The notes beneath the pieces were generated by a model, which saw only the letters and a program-made list of their open reading frames with translations, made no database searches and was not told the DNA's origin. The translations under genes were made by a program, and so were the position numbers. Shown here piece by piece: positions 18,050 to 26,367 of a stretch of 64,000 bases of DNA. The DNA is from Alphaproteobacteria bacterium (GTDB lineage: Bacteria > Planctomycetota > Phycisphaerae > UBA1845), in assembly GCA_028285105.1 (NCBI GenBank), contig JANQQE010000005.1, forward strand, positions 155,286 to 219,285, written 5' to 3'. Every line of letters starts with the position of its first letter. The first letter of the stretch is position 1.

Positions 18050-18583
18050 ATGAATGCGACCGACCATAAATGCAGAGTCTGCGATGCACTCGTGCCCAAC
18101 GCGGGACTGGGGACAACGTGCGGTACATGCGGGGTGCGGGTGACGGCTGAGTTTGAAACGATTCGACAGTCGAGGCCATCGTCGTTGGTCTTGTTGGCAG
18201 CCGGGGCTGGGTTGTTTGCCATCGCAGCGCGAGAGGTGCAGTTTGGTCAGTGGGAAGCGCATCAGATCTTGACATTGGGTTTGTGCGTTCTGGTGACATG
18301 GTACTTCGTATCGAATCGTCCGAACGAAGTTGTCTTATGGGAGAAGGGCGTTGTGCTGATCGAGTGCGGCAATTCCCCACGGCTCATCGGTTGGGAAGGC
18401 GTTGCGGCGGTGCAATCGAATCCGCAAGCCAATCGCGTCGAATTCATAGATGCGGCAGACTCGGTCGTCGATTCGATTCCGGTTGAGTTTCTGGGAACGT
18501 GGCGGCGGGCAGAGCGATTCGTCGAAGCTACCAACCCATACATCGATTCGGTCGGTACTACTGAGACGAGTACAAGAGCTTAG
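18050..18583 (+). CDS. Zinc-ribbon membrane protein of unknown function
   Basis: 177 residues. The N-terminus has two Cys pairs (CRVC at about 8-11 and CGTC at about 24-27) making a short zinc ribbon. Two hydrophobic helices (about 47-60 and 74-87) follow, then a cytoplasmic domain with a beta-rich PH-like look (VVLWEKGVVLIECG, LIGWEGVAAVQ). It is downstream of mreC on the same strand and convergent with mcsB, overlapping its end by 4 bases. I do not recognise the family. Confidence 0.65.
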   Translation: MNATDHKCRVCDALVPNAGLGTTCGTCGVRVTAEFETIRQSRPSSLVLLAAGAGLFAIAAREVQFGQWEAHQILTLGLCVLVTWYFVSNRPNEVVLWEKGVVLIECGNSPRLIGWEGVAAVQSNPQANRVEFIDAADSVVDSIPVEFLGTWRRAERFVEATNPYIDSVGTTETSTRA

Positions 18584-19641
18584 TTGTTGCTGGGTCCAAG
18601 CCGCTGGCGGAGGTATGTCGCCCGGGCGATGCTGCGTTGTTCGCCGCTGAGCTTGCCGCCATTTCGCTTTTGAAGGTGGGCTGGCTGAATCTGGAGGAAC
18701 AACTCGTTGATCGTGCCGATATCGAGTTGGTTGAAGCGCCCCATGCTCACGCCCATCCGCAAGTGCGACAGGAAGAACATGGTTTCTTCGCTGGCCATCG
18801 CTCGGGCGTTTTCGAGGATGCCATACGCCCGCCAGACTTTGTCGTCGAGTTGCACGCTACGTTGATCGGACAACGCTTCGCGGGCGGCACGTTCGTAATC
18901 GACGATCTGCGGAATGATTTGTCCGGAAAACGTTTCGATGATTTCGTCTTCGGAAACGCCCAGCGTCACCTGATTCGACACCTGATAGAAGTCGCCGATC
19001 GCGTCGGTGCCTTCGCCGAATAAGCCGCGAACCGCAAGTTTTAAGTCCTTTGCTGCCCGCATCACTTTTTCGATCTCACCGGTAATCTTAAGCGCCGGCA
19101 AGTGCAACATGACTGAAACACGCAAGCCCGTACCTACATTCGTCGGACATGCCGTCAGGTAACCCAGTCGTTCGTCAAACGCAAACTCGATCTCAGCAGC
19201 CAATCGATCGTCAATGATGCTGATGTCATTCCATAGCGACTCCAGTTGCAGACCGCTCTTTAGAACCTGCATGCGAAGATGATCTTCTTCGTTAATCATC
19301 AGTGCATGTGTTTCATTCATCGATACCGACACGCCGCGACTGCCTTCTGCTTCAGCGTGCTGGCGGCTTATAAGATGACGCTCGACCAAAACCTGCCGAT
19401 CGACGTCGCTGAGGTTTTCAATGTCAACAAAGAAGCCATTGGCGCTGAATCCGGCGCTGGTCAGTGCGTCGCCAAGGGCGCGATAGATTTCGCGTTTTTC
19501 GTCGCCGGACGCGCGAGACAGAAAAGGGTATCCGACGATGTTGCGGGCGAGGCGGATGCGCGAAGAAATGACGATGTCCGACAGCGGACCCGTCCCGCGC
19601 AGCCACTCTCCGACGTGACCGGTAAGATCATCGACACTCAT
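18580..19641 (-). CDS. mcsB: Protein arginine kinase McsB
   Basis: ATP:guanido phosphotransferase that phosphorylates arginine residues in proteins, marking them for ClpCP in Firmicutes. Features: VISSRIRLARN near residue 25, the phosphagen-kinase core with EEDHLRMQ, and the catalytic CPTNVGTGLR motif near residue 167. Length 353 is normal. Its ATG overlaps the end of mcsA (ATGA), so the two are cotranslated. Neither clpC nor ctsR is visible in this window. Confidence 0.93.
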   Translation of the reverse strand: MSVDDLTGHVGEWLRGTGPLSDIVISSRIRLARNIVGYPFLSRASGDEKREIYRALGDALTSAGFSANGFFVDIENLSDVDRQVLVERHLISRQHAEAEGSRGVSVSMNETHALMINEEDHLRMQVLKSGLQLESLWNDISIIDDRLAAEIEFAFDERLGYLTACPTNVGTGLRVSVMLHLPALKITGEIEKVMRAAKDLKLAVRGLFGEGTDAIGDFYQVSNQVTLGVSEDEIIETFSGQIIPQIVDYERAAREALSDQRSVQLDDKVWRAYGILENARAMASEETMFFLSHLRMGVSMGRFNQLDIGTINELFLQIQPAHLQKRNGGKLSGEQRSIARATYLRQRLGPSNN

Positions 19642-20153
19642 GCCCGATCCTCCGGGGGTGCGGCAGACTTGAGCGTATTCAACTGATCGCGAAGCCGGGC
19701 GGCGAGTTCAAACGCCTCGTCGGCGACGGCTTCTTCGAGTTGGCGTTCGAGACTTCGGACTTGTACCCGCAGTTTGCCGACATCGTTGGTCTGCCCAGGT
19801 CGCTTGCCGCGATGTTCGTCGCAGTCGTCATGGGCTCGACGGATCAATGGCAGGAGCAACTCGCCGAATTCGGAGTAGTCTTCCGGGCACCCCAGCAGCC
19901 CCTGGGCTCGAAACTCGCCAAAACTGATTCCGCAATTCGGGCAGGTCAGTTGAGCCGCATCGCGCATCGCCGGAACCATCTTGACGAACTTTTCGATCAT
20001 GGTGTTGATCGGTTCGTGGGGTTTCATGGTGATGCCTTCCTGCGCCGCACAGGCTTCGCAGTAATGGCGTTCGACCGGTTCGCCATCCGATTGAATGTCG
20101 GTCAGGTGGACGGTCGCGTTGGCTTGATTACAGCATTGGCAGAGAATACCCAT
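19638..20153 (-). CDS. mcsA: McsA-like activator with Cys pairs and UVR motif
   Basis: Adapter that binds zinc and activates McsB. Cysteine pairs: CQCC near residue 5, CEAC near 32 and CPNC near 71. The C-terminal 45 residues are a UVR motif (LERQLEEAVADEAFELAARLRDQ in outline), the interaction helix shared with UvrB/UvrC and ClpC. Length 171 fits McsA. It overlaps mcsB by 4 bases on the same strand. Confidence 0.9.
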   Translation of the reverse strand: MGILCQCCNQANATVHLTDIQSDGEPVERHYCEACAAQEGITMKPHEPINTMIEKFVKMVPAMRDAAQLTCPNCGISFGEFRAQGLLGCPEDYSEFGELLLPLIRRAHDDCDEHRGKRPGQTNDVGKLRVQVRSLERQLEEAVADEAFELAARLRDQLNTLKSAAPPEDRA

Positions 20154-20327
20154 AGGTCAGCATGTCCGGTTGCCCGTCGCGTACGATTTGCGGCCCAGGA
20201 AATGGGCCCAAACTCCCAAAAATTCTATTTCACTGGTTTAACATCGTCAATCAGAATCGTCGGCTGGACACTTCAATCAACCTTCTACGGCGGTGGCGGC
20301 TGACTTTCGACTCAGCTATCAAAAATA

Positions 20328-20699
20328 TCAGCGTTCAAGAACATACGTCGCCGAGCATCCGGGCGCTTCGGTGATGCAGACCCGTTGAAGCGTTGGACTC
20401 AATGCCTCGTCTTGGGACAGTTGATCGAATATGACTTGAGCGACGATTTCTGCTGTTGGGTTCTTACTGCCCATCATGGGACATTCGTTGAGGCTGGTGT
20501 GATGAAGCTTATTGGCCACCTCCTTCAACCGGCGTTCAGCCGCGATGAAATCGACGACGAAACCACTCTCGTCGAGGTACTCGCTCGTAAAGGTCGCAGT
20601 CACATGCCAGTCGTGGCCATGAATCGGTTCGAGCGATCCGTCTGGCAGCCGAACCTGATGGGCAGCACTGAACGTAGCTTCAACTGATGCTTCAAACAA
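20328..20699 (-). CDS. 6-pyruvoyl-tetrahydropterin synthase family protein, PTPS-III type active site
   Basis: Zinc pterin enzyme of 123 residues. Zinc ligands are H14 in FSAAHQ and H27/H29 in IHGHDW. QueD and ordinary PTPS have a catalytic Cys before HGH (CxxxHGH or Cx5HGH); this protein has none there and instead has Glu at ExxHGH (E24). That pattern is the one described for PTPS-III, which can take the place of dihydroneopterin aldolase (FolB) in folate synthesis. VVDFIAAERRLKEVAN and HTSLNECPMM carry other family features. The role in folate rather than queuosine synthesis is inferred from this motif alone. It starts at ATG 20699; the mcsA gene follows after 174 nt. Confidence 0.85.
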   Translation of the reverse strand: MFEASVEATFSAAHQVRLPDGSLEPIHGHDWHVTATFTSEYLDESGFVVDFIAAERRLKEVANKLHHTSLNECPMMGSKNPTAEIVAQVIFDQLSQDEALSPTLQRVCITEAPGCSATYVLER

Positions 20700-20877
20700 A
20701 GGGCAGCCTTTCTGTAAGTTCCTCGCCTCAGTATTCTGGGGGAAGATACCCGAGTCGCCGCCGAAGCGACAGACAAATTAGCCGGCACGTGTGGGTTGGA
20801 TCGAAACGATTATTCGAGCGGACATCTGGGTGGTGGTACAATCGGTGGTAACGATTTACCGCAAGCGGAGGCACGTT

Positions 20878-21162
20878 ATGAGAATTCGCAGGTTTCAAGA
20901 TGCGTCGTGGATGACCAAATTCGGCGTGGGCATGCTGGCCGGCGGTACGGTGTTCGGCGGGTGCCAGGCGTCGCTCAAGGTTCCGCTGATTCGTGGCGAG
21001 TTTTCCTCAGCCGGTGCGTTTGTGGATTTCGTCGGTGGGGCGCTGGCTGTCACCGATGATGGCGTGTTTCTAGATTTCCCAAATGGGTTTGTCGAGGTTA
21101 GCGGCGATGGCGTGTTCGTCGATGCGCCGGGTGTTGATATTGACATTAAAGATCGTCGATGA
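20878..21162 (+). CDS. Small lipoprotein of unknown function
   Basis: 94 residues starting at ATG 20878, with GGAGG 6 nt upstream (20867-20871), a strong site. The N-terminus has a basic start, a short hydrophobic stretch and the lipobox VFGGC (Cys 29). The mature part repeats a motif of the type GxFVDFxGG / GVFLDFPNG / GVFVDAPGVD, which looks like short beta turns. Function unknown. It precedes trpE by about 120 nt. Confidence 0.6.
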   Translation: MRIRRFQDASWMTKFGVGMLAGGTVFGGCQASLKVPLIRGEFSSAGAFVDFVGGALAVTDDGVFLDFPNGFVEVSGDGVFVDAPGVDIDIKDRR

Positions 21163-21279
21163 TTGCACAGAGTGTCAATAGGTGGCACTCATATAAGAGA
21201 ATCGCAAGCCCGATAACCCGACGCTGAACCGTCGGCCCGAAGCTTGACCATCCCAAGCCCGACGGCTAGCATTCGGTTC

Positions 21280-22779
21280 ATGGTTGAACTCAGTCCATCA
21301 TTCGGTGAATTCGAGGCGCTGGCCCGGTCTGCGGACATGGTTCCGGTGTACTGTCGGATTCTCAGCGACCAGTTGACGCCAGTCTCCGCCTTCGCACGAT
21401 TGGCAGAGAATGAGGAACACGCTTTTCTGTTCGAGAGTGTTGTCGGTGGAGAAAAGATCGCCCGATATTCGTTTCTGGCTACCAAGCCTGCTGCCCAATT
21501 CCGGGCAACACGCAACGACGTGACTTACGTTTCGTCGGAGGGGACCGAGACTTGCACGATCGGCGATCCGCTCGCCAAGTTACAGGAAATCGTCGCGGGT
21601 TATTCGGTGGCGCGACTACCCGAACTACCACGATTCATCGGTGGGGCGGTGGGGTATGCCGGGTACGACGTCATTCGTTATTACGAAAACCTGCCGAATC
21701 CTCCGCAGGACGATCGAAACCTGCCCGACGTTCACTTCTGCATCTACGACACATTGGTCATTTTCGATCACGTACAGAAACTCATCAAAATTGTCGCCCT
21801 CGCCGACGCCAAGCGCGAAGGAGTGGAAGCCGCCTATCGCAATGCCGAATCGCGAATCGGTGAAGTGATCAAGACGCTCGGCGAAGAGAAGCCATTGACG
21901 TTAACGCCCATGGTTCAGCCATCCGCAAAGTTGAATTATGAGAGTACATTCGAGCAGAGAGAGTTTGAATCGATCGTCGATCGCTGCAAGGAGTACATCC
22001 GGGCTGGTGATATTTTTCAGACCGTCATCTCGCAGCGTCTTTCAGTCGAAACGACGGCATCGCCGTTTGACATCTACCGGGCGCTGCGAGCAGTGAATCC
22101 GTCGCCATTTATGTTCTATCTGAAAACGCCGCAGACGATACTTGTTGGCGCATCGCCGGAAATCCTCTGCCGCGTCGAAGATGGCGTGGTGACGAATCGA
22201 CCGCTGGCGGGCACCCGTCCCCGAGGACGCAACGATGTCGAAGACCTGGGTTACGAGCGCGAACTTCTTGCCGATCCGAAAGAGCGGGCCGAACACGTCA
22301 TGCTGGTTGATCTCGGGCGAAACGATCTGGGCCGGGTGAGCAGCCCCACGACGGTTAAGGTCGAGGAACTCATGAGCGTCGAGCGCTATGCTCACGTCAT
22401 GCACATTTGTACAAATCTTGCCGGACGTCTGGAGGATGGCAAGACGGCATTCGATGCACTACGCTCGGTGTTGCCGGTGGGGACGGTCAGCGGTGCGCCG
22501 AAAATTCGGGCGATGGAAATCATCGACGAGTTGGAGAAAACGCGCCGCGGTCCGTACGGGGGGGCTGTCGGTTACATCGACTTCGCAGGCAACATGGATA
22601 CGTGTATCGCCCTCCGAACTCTCGTCATCACCGAATCGCCGGACGGTAAATTAAAGGTTTTCGCGCAGGTGGGGGCTGGCATCGTGGACGAGTCCGAACC
22701 GGCATCGGAATACCGCGAAACACTTCACAAAGCCGAAAGTCTTTTAACCGCAATCAATATTGCGCAGACCTGGACTTAG
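21280..22779 (+). CDS. trpE: Anthranilate synthase component I
   Basis: Makes anthranilate from chorismate, the first committed step of tryptophan synthesis. The N-terminal TrpE domain has the tryptophan-feedback motif LLESVVG-like FLFESVVGGE. The chorismate-binding core shows PSPFMFYL, GASPEILCR, LAGTRPRG, LVDLGRNDLGRV, GTVSGAPKIRAMEII and GPYGGAVGYID. ATG 21280 gives 499 residues, the usual length; TTG 21244 is an upstream alternative. No trpG or trpD is next to it. The stop codon overlaps the convergent SDR gene by four bases. Confidence 0.92.
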   Translation: MVELSPSFGEFEALARSADMVPVYCRILSDQLTPVSAFARLAENEEHAFLFESVVGGEKIARYSFLATKPAAQFRATRNDVTYVSSEGTETCTIGDPLAKLQEIVAGYSVARLPELPRFIGGAVGYAGYDVIRYYENLPNPPQDDRNLPDVHFCIYDTLVIFDHVQKLIKIVALADAKREGVEAAYRNAESRIGEVIKTLGEEKPLTLTPMVQPSAKLNYESTFEQREFESIVDRCKEYIRAGDIFQTVISQRLSVETTASPFDIYRALRAVNPSPFMFYLKTPQTILVGASPEILCRVEDGVVTNRPLAGTRPRGRNDVEDLGYERELLADPKERAEHVMLVDLGRNDLGRVSSPTTVKVEELMSVERYAHVMHICTNLAGRLEDGKTAFDALRSVLPVGTVSGAPKIRAMEIIDELEKTRRGPYGGAVGYIDFAGNMDTCIALRTLVITESPDGKLKVFAQVGAGIVDESEPASEYRETLHKAESLLTAINIAQTWT

Positions 22780-23780
22780 CGCGAATCGTTGTGTTTTTTC
22801 AAGAATTCATCAATCTTGGATCGCTGCGCCTTTCTCGAATTGTCGAAGTCGAGTTGATTCATCCGAATTGAAAGCAGCGACAAGTCGTCGGGACTCGCAG
22901 AATCGTTTTCCAGGATTCTGTCAATCGCCGCATCAAGATGTTCATCCCAATGGGGCTGACGGCCGTCAACGTCTCTGATGTTGTATTGCCGCGAAAGTTC
23001 CCAACTGCTGAGTACTTGTCCGGCATAGCGGTGCGCATTCGGGTCCGATGCAAGGGCCGCGATCGCCCGCCCAACCAGCAAAGGCGTTTCGGAGTGGGCG
23101 AAGTGGGGATCTTTCGCGATGGCGTCGCGCCAATTCTTCTCTGTAACTTCGAAGTGATCGAGAACAGCCTCAGAGCGAAGAAAACCCGGCGTGATTGCAA
23201 CGGCGGTAACAGGATGGCTGGCAAGTTCCACTGACATTGCATACGCCAATCGTATTACCGACATTTTACAGAAGTCGTAAAAGAGTTGCCCACGGTAACC
23301 ATAAAATGCGCCATCAGTCAGTTCGACAATCAGTCCACCGTCACCTTCAAGCATAAGCGGGACACCATGGCGACTGGTTATGATGTGCGTATGAATAGCA
23401 TTTTCGATCATCCGGAAGCCTTGTTGGACATCGATTTCCCAGAATGGCTTCCCCCACTCGGTCAGCGGATCGCCACCCCAAATGTCGTTGACGAGTATGT
23501 CGAGTTTCCCATGGTCGGTGCGAATCCGATCAATCAGTTGTGCAACTGCCCGTTCGTCGGTGTGATCGACGCGTGCAGCAATGCCCAACCCGCCAGCCGA
23601 ACAAACCAGTTCAGCCGTTTCTTCGATTGTTTCCGGTCGTTTCGAATCGACGGGTCCGATGCGGCTACTCCGGCCCGTGCAATAGACCGTGGCGCCGGCT
23701 TCACCCAGCGCTCGGGCGATGCCACGGCCAGCCCCCCGCGTGGCTCCAGCGACAAGTGCGATCTGTCCATTCAGCGTCAT
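22776..23780 (-). CDS. Short-chain dehydrogenase/reductase
   Basis: Classical-type SDR of about 334 residues. The NAD(P)-binding motif is VAGATRGAGRGIARALG (residues 9-25 from ATG 23780), with CTGRSS after the second strand suggesting NADP. The nucleotide motif NNAG is replaced by NDIWGG. The active site is unusual in spacing: YGYRGQLFYDFCKMSVIRLAYAM holds a Tyr and the Lys. A C-terminal extension beyond residue 250 is typical of one bacterial subgroup. The substrate cannot be told. The frame is open to 23831, but the fold starts at 23780. Confidence 0.82.
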   Translation of the reverse strand: MTLNGQIALVAGATRGAGRGIARALGEAGATVYCTGRSSRIGPVDSKRPETIEETAELVCSAGGLGIAARVDHTDERAVAQLIDRIRTDHGKLDILVNDIWGGDPLTEWGKPFWEIDVQQGFRMIENAIHTHIITSRHGVPLMLEGDGGLIVELTDGAFYGYRGQLFYDFCKMSVIRLAYAMSVELASHPVTAVAITPGFLRSEAVLDHFEVTEKNWRDAIAKDPHFAHSETPLLVGRAIAALASDPNAHRYAGQVLSSWELSRQYNIRDVDGRQPHWDEHLDAAIDRILENDSASPDDLSLLSIRMNQLDFDNSRKAQRSKIDEFLKKHNDSR

Positions 23781-24570
23781 GGCTGAATGGTAGGAACCTG
23801 CAAACCATTCAACAATACGCCTTCCCGCCATCGACTTGCCAAATCATCCAGGATTACGCAAACGCGATCGGTCAGCAAACATGCCTGTGCGTCCGATGAA
23901 CGGTCTATCTCCGCCATGTTGTCGAGATGAAGTGTTCATCACAATTGATTTCACTTGGGAAACACCGATCACCAAACTCGGCTGTGAAACACTTCACGAA
24001 TCAACAATTTCGTTGACAAACGGCCATTCCGTGTTAGTGTTTGAATTGGACAGGATGGATCATTGAGAACCGGCAGTTATTGGGGCGAGCCAATATCCAT
24101 AAAGATGCTAGTCAGCCATTCATCCAAATATCCTTGTCGCATCCGATACAATAATACTTAATCTTCATCTGCCCGCCCTCGATTTTGGTCTCACCGATTC
24201 TTCCACCCACAACTTGTAAGTAGATTGCGCCCTTGTGGTGAGGGTTTGTGACTTCGCGCGCAGTTTGTGTACGTGAATCGCTGACCTTTGTTGCAGTTCA
24301 TGGTTGCGATTGCGCGGTTCTTGCGAGCGTGCGAGACGCAATGTGCCGCTCAGCGCGCGAATTGTGTGTGCGCGCTTGCCGTGTGGCGCGTGGGCATTCG
24401 GACAATTTGAAGTAAAGAGAGTCTGGAATCAAACAGGCGTGTCCTGGTTTGGATTCGTCGATCGGTTTGCTCAGTCGTGGGGATGATCTTGAGCGTCGTG
24501 GGTGTGTAGTGCCCGTCCTGATCGCACAGGACCCCAAGCCGGTGATTGCGTCTTTAGATTCCATTCGGTT

Positions 24571-24619
24571 GGTGGAGGGTCTCGACGGCCTCCGTCGTTG
24601 ACCACCACACCCCTCCACC
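24571..24619. repeat. Nested hairpin element
   Basis: An outer stem GGTGGAGGG / CCCTCCACC encloses a perfect inner hairpin CGACGG-CCT-CCGTCG. The layout (outer stem plus inner arm) echoes the two larger repeats just downstream, though the sequence differs. Confidence 0.45.
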
Positions 24620-24713
24620 ACCGATCGGGTCTCGTTCGCCACCCTTCCCTGGTGATCGAGGCCCGTTTTTTGTGCGCCAATTGGGGCACAGGAAAGTTAT
24701 TTCCAAACTCGAA

Positions 24714-24811
24714 GGGTGGCCCATGTTCTCTGAACATGGCGGCGTCGATGATGATTATTCGAACGACGTCAATCATCGCCTCCCCCACCTCCTGAGGAGA
24801 TGGGCCACCCT
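24714..24811. repeat. 98-bp cloverleaf-like repeat, copy 1
   Basis: Bounded by GGGTGGCCCAT and its complement ATGGGCCACCC. Inside are three arms: CATGTTC-TCT-GAACATG, a central arm using GATGATT / AATCATC, and CTCC-TGA-GGAG. The second copy begins 139 bases later in the same orientation and has the same length, with changes in the loops and middle. It resembles a REP- or MITE-type element; no transposase is nearby. Confidence 0.7.
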
Positions 24812-24852
24812 GTCTTCGGCACGAGCCTCAAAACGACCCCGTTTTCTCGGAC

Positions 24853-24950
24853 GGGTGGCCCATGTTCTTTGAACATGGGGGAATCGATGATGAGCTTTCG
24901 AACAACGCGAATCATCGTCTCCCCCATCTCCAGAGGAGATGGGCCACCCT
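24853..24950. repeat. 98-bp cloverleaf-like repeat, copy 2
   Basis: Same boundaries as copy 1. Arms: CATGTTC-TTT-GAACATG, a central arm with GATGAT / ATCATC strengthened by GGGGA / TCCCC, and ATCTCC-AGA-GGAGAT. Differences from copy 1 fall mostly in loops or keep pairing. It ends 38 bases before the 8-oxoguanine deaminase start, so it may also lie in that gene's promoter or leader. Confidence 0.7.
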
Positions 24951-24988
24951 AGTGCAACCAGCGATGAAGCGTTAGGCTGACAGCCATA

Positions 24989-26365
24989 ATGGTGAAAACC
25001 CAATACATCGGAAACACGACGATCGTCACCTGCGTGGGCGATGAGCCCGTGGTGCTTTTGAATCATGGCATCGTTTTGGAAGGCAACGTGATTGCCAAGG
25101 TTGGGCCCAGCGATGAGCTTGAGCGGCAGCTTCCTGATCGCGACAGTCTTTCGCACTTCGACGGTTCGAACCATGTGGTGATTCCGGGCCTCATCAATAC
25201 GCACCACCACCTTTATCAGAGCCTGACCCGCGGGTTGGCTTGCGTGCAGAACGCCGAACTTTTTGATTGGCTTACCGAACTTTACACCCGCTGGCGACAC
25301 CTCTCCCACGACACGGTCAAACTTGCGGCGCAGGTCAGCATCGGCGAACTGCTGCTGTCGGGCTGTACGACGACGAGCGATCATTTTTATATTTTTCCGC
25401 AGAACACCAACGTCCGCGTCGAAAGCGTATTAGAAGCAGCCGACAGTCTCGGCATGCGTATTCACGTTTGTCGCGGCAGCATGAGCGTCGGGCAGTCCAA
25501 GGGCGGCTTACCACCCGACGATTGCGTGCAGGATGAACGGGCGATCATGAAAGACTGCGCCCGCGTTGTCGAAGCGTTTCACGATCCCGATCCGATGGGA
25601 ATGGTTCGCGTCGACCTTGCCCCCTGTTCACCTTTTTCAATCAGCCTGGAATTGCTGCGCGAGACGGCGGTCTTCGCGCGCGAGCGCGGTGTACTTCTGC
25701 ATACCCATGCGGCAGAGACGTTGGACGAGGAGCGTTATTGCACCGAACGATTCGGCAAGCGTCCCATCGATTACCTCGCCGAGTGCGATTGGCTGGGGGA
25801 AGACGTCTACCTCGCCCACTGCGTTCACTTATCGACGGACGACATCAAACTGCTCGCCAAGACCAAAACTGGTGTCGCCCACTGCCCGTGTTCCAACATG
25901 CGGTTGGGAAGCGGCGTGCCAGCCGTTCCGGAACTGCTTCGCGAAGGTGTGCGGGTTGGATTGGGCGTCGACGGTTCGAGCAGCAATGACGGTGGGCATC
26001 TGCTTGCCGAAGCGCGTCAGGCGTTACTGCTTCAACGGGTCAATGGTGGGGCGACGGCGATGACGACAGCCGAAGCGTTTAAGATCGCAACCATCGGTGG
26101 AGCTGAACTGCTGGGCCGCAAGACGTTGGGCCGCATTGCACTCGGATACGCTGCCGACATTGCCATGTTTCGCACCGACGACATCGCGCTCGCGGGGGCG
26201 GTCGCACAGGATCCGCTAGCCGCATTGATGCTTTGTCATGTGGGGCGGGCTGATCGGGTGTACGTTAACGGCCAAGTCGTCGTCGATGAAGGCCGCCTAA
26301 CGCAACAGGACGAACGTCGCCTGGCGCTCGCCCTCAATGATGTCGTTGCGAAGCAGTTTCGATAG
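24989..26365 (+). CDS. 8-oxoguanine deaminase (amidohydrolase superfamily)
   Basis: Zinc hydrolase of 458 residues expected to turn 8-oxoguanine into urate, removing oxidised guanine. The motif GLINTHHHLYQSLTRG (about residues 67-82) followed by LFDWLTELY is typical of the 8-oxoguanine deaminase group. Further metal ligands are in LHTHAAETLDE, YLAHCVHLS and LGVDGSSSNDGG. Close relatives include TrzN/AtzB-type and cytosine-deaminase-like enzymes, so the exact substrate rests on motif resemblance. The gene ends 2 bases before the convergent SNF2 gene. Confidence 0.82.
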   Translation: MVKTQYIGNTTIVTCVGDEPVVLLNHGIVLEGNVIAKVGPSDELERQLPDRDSLSHFDGSNHVVIPGLINTHHHLYQSLTRGLACVQNAELFDWLTELYTRWRHLSHDTVKLAAQVSIGELLLSGCTTTSDHFYIFPQNTNVRVESVLEAADSLGMRIHVCRGSMSVGQSKGGLPPDDCVQDERAIMKDCARVVEAFHDPDPMGMVRVDLAPCSPFSISLELLRETAVFARERGVLLHTHAAETLDEERYCTERFGKRPIDYLAECDWLGEDVYLAHCVHLSTDDIKLLAKTKTGVAHCPCSNMRLGSGVPAVPELLREGVRVGLGVDGSSSNDGGHLLAEARQALLLQRVNGGATAMTTAEAFKIATIGGAELLGRKTLGRIALGYAADIAMFRTDDIALAGAVAQDPLAALMLCHVGRADRVYVNGQVVVDEGRLTQQDERRLALALNDVVAKQFR

Positions 26366-26367
26366 CG

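Larger units (their letters stand above)
23781..24988. other. Gene-poor stretch with structured repeats
   Basis: No convincing gene in 1.2 kb. It holds several inverted repeats: GTCCTG-ATCGCA-CAGGAC at about 24512-24529, a double hairpin at 24571-24619, and two 98-bp palindromic repeats at 24714-24811 and 24853-24950. The density of structure and lack of coding signal suggest mobile or regulatory repeats, possibly part of a non-coding RNA. Confidence 0.5.

Noticed and set aside
23836..24066. Short plus-strand frame after the SDR gene
   Set aside because: No ribosome-binding site, no hydrophobic or domain pattern; likely chance.
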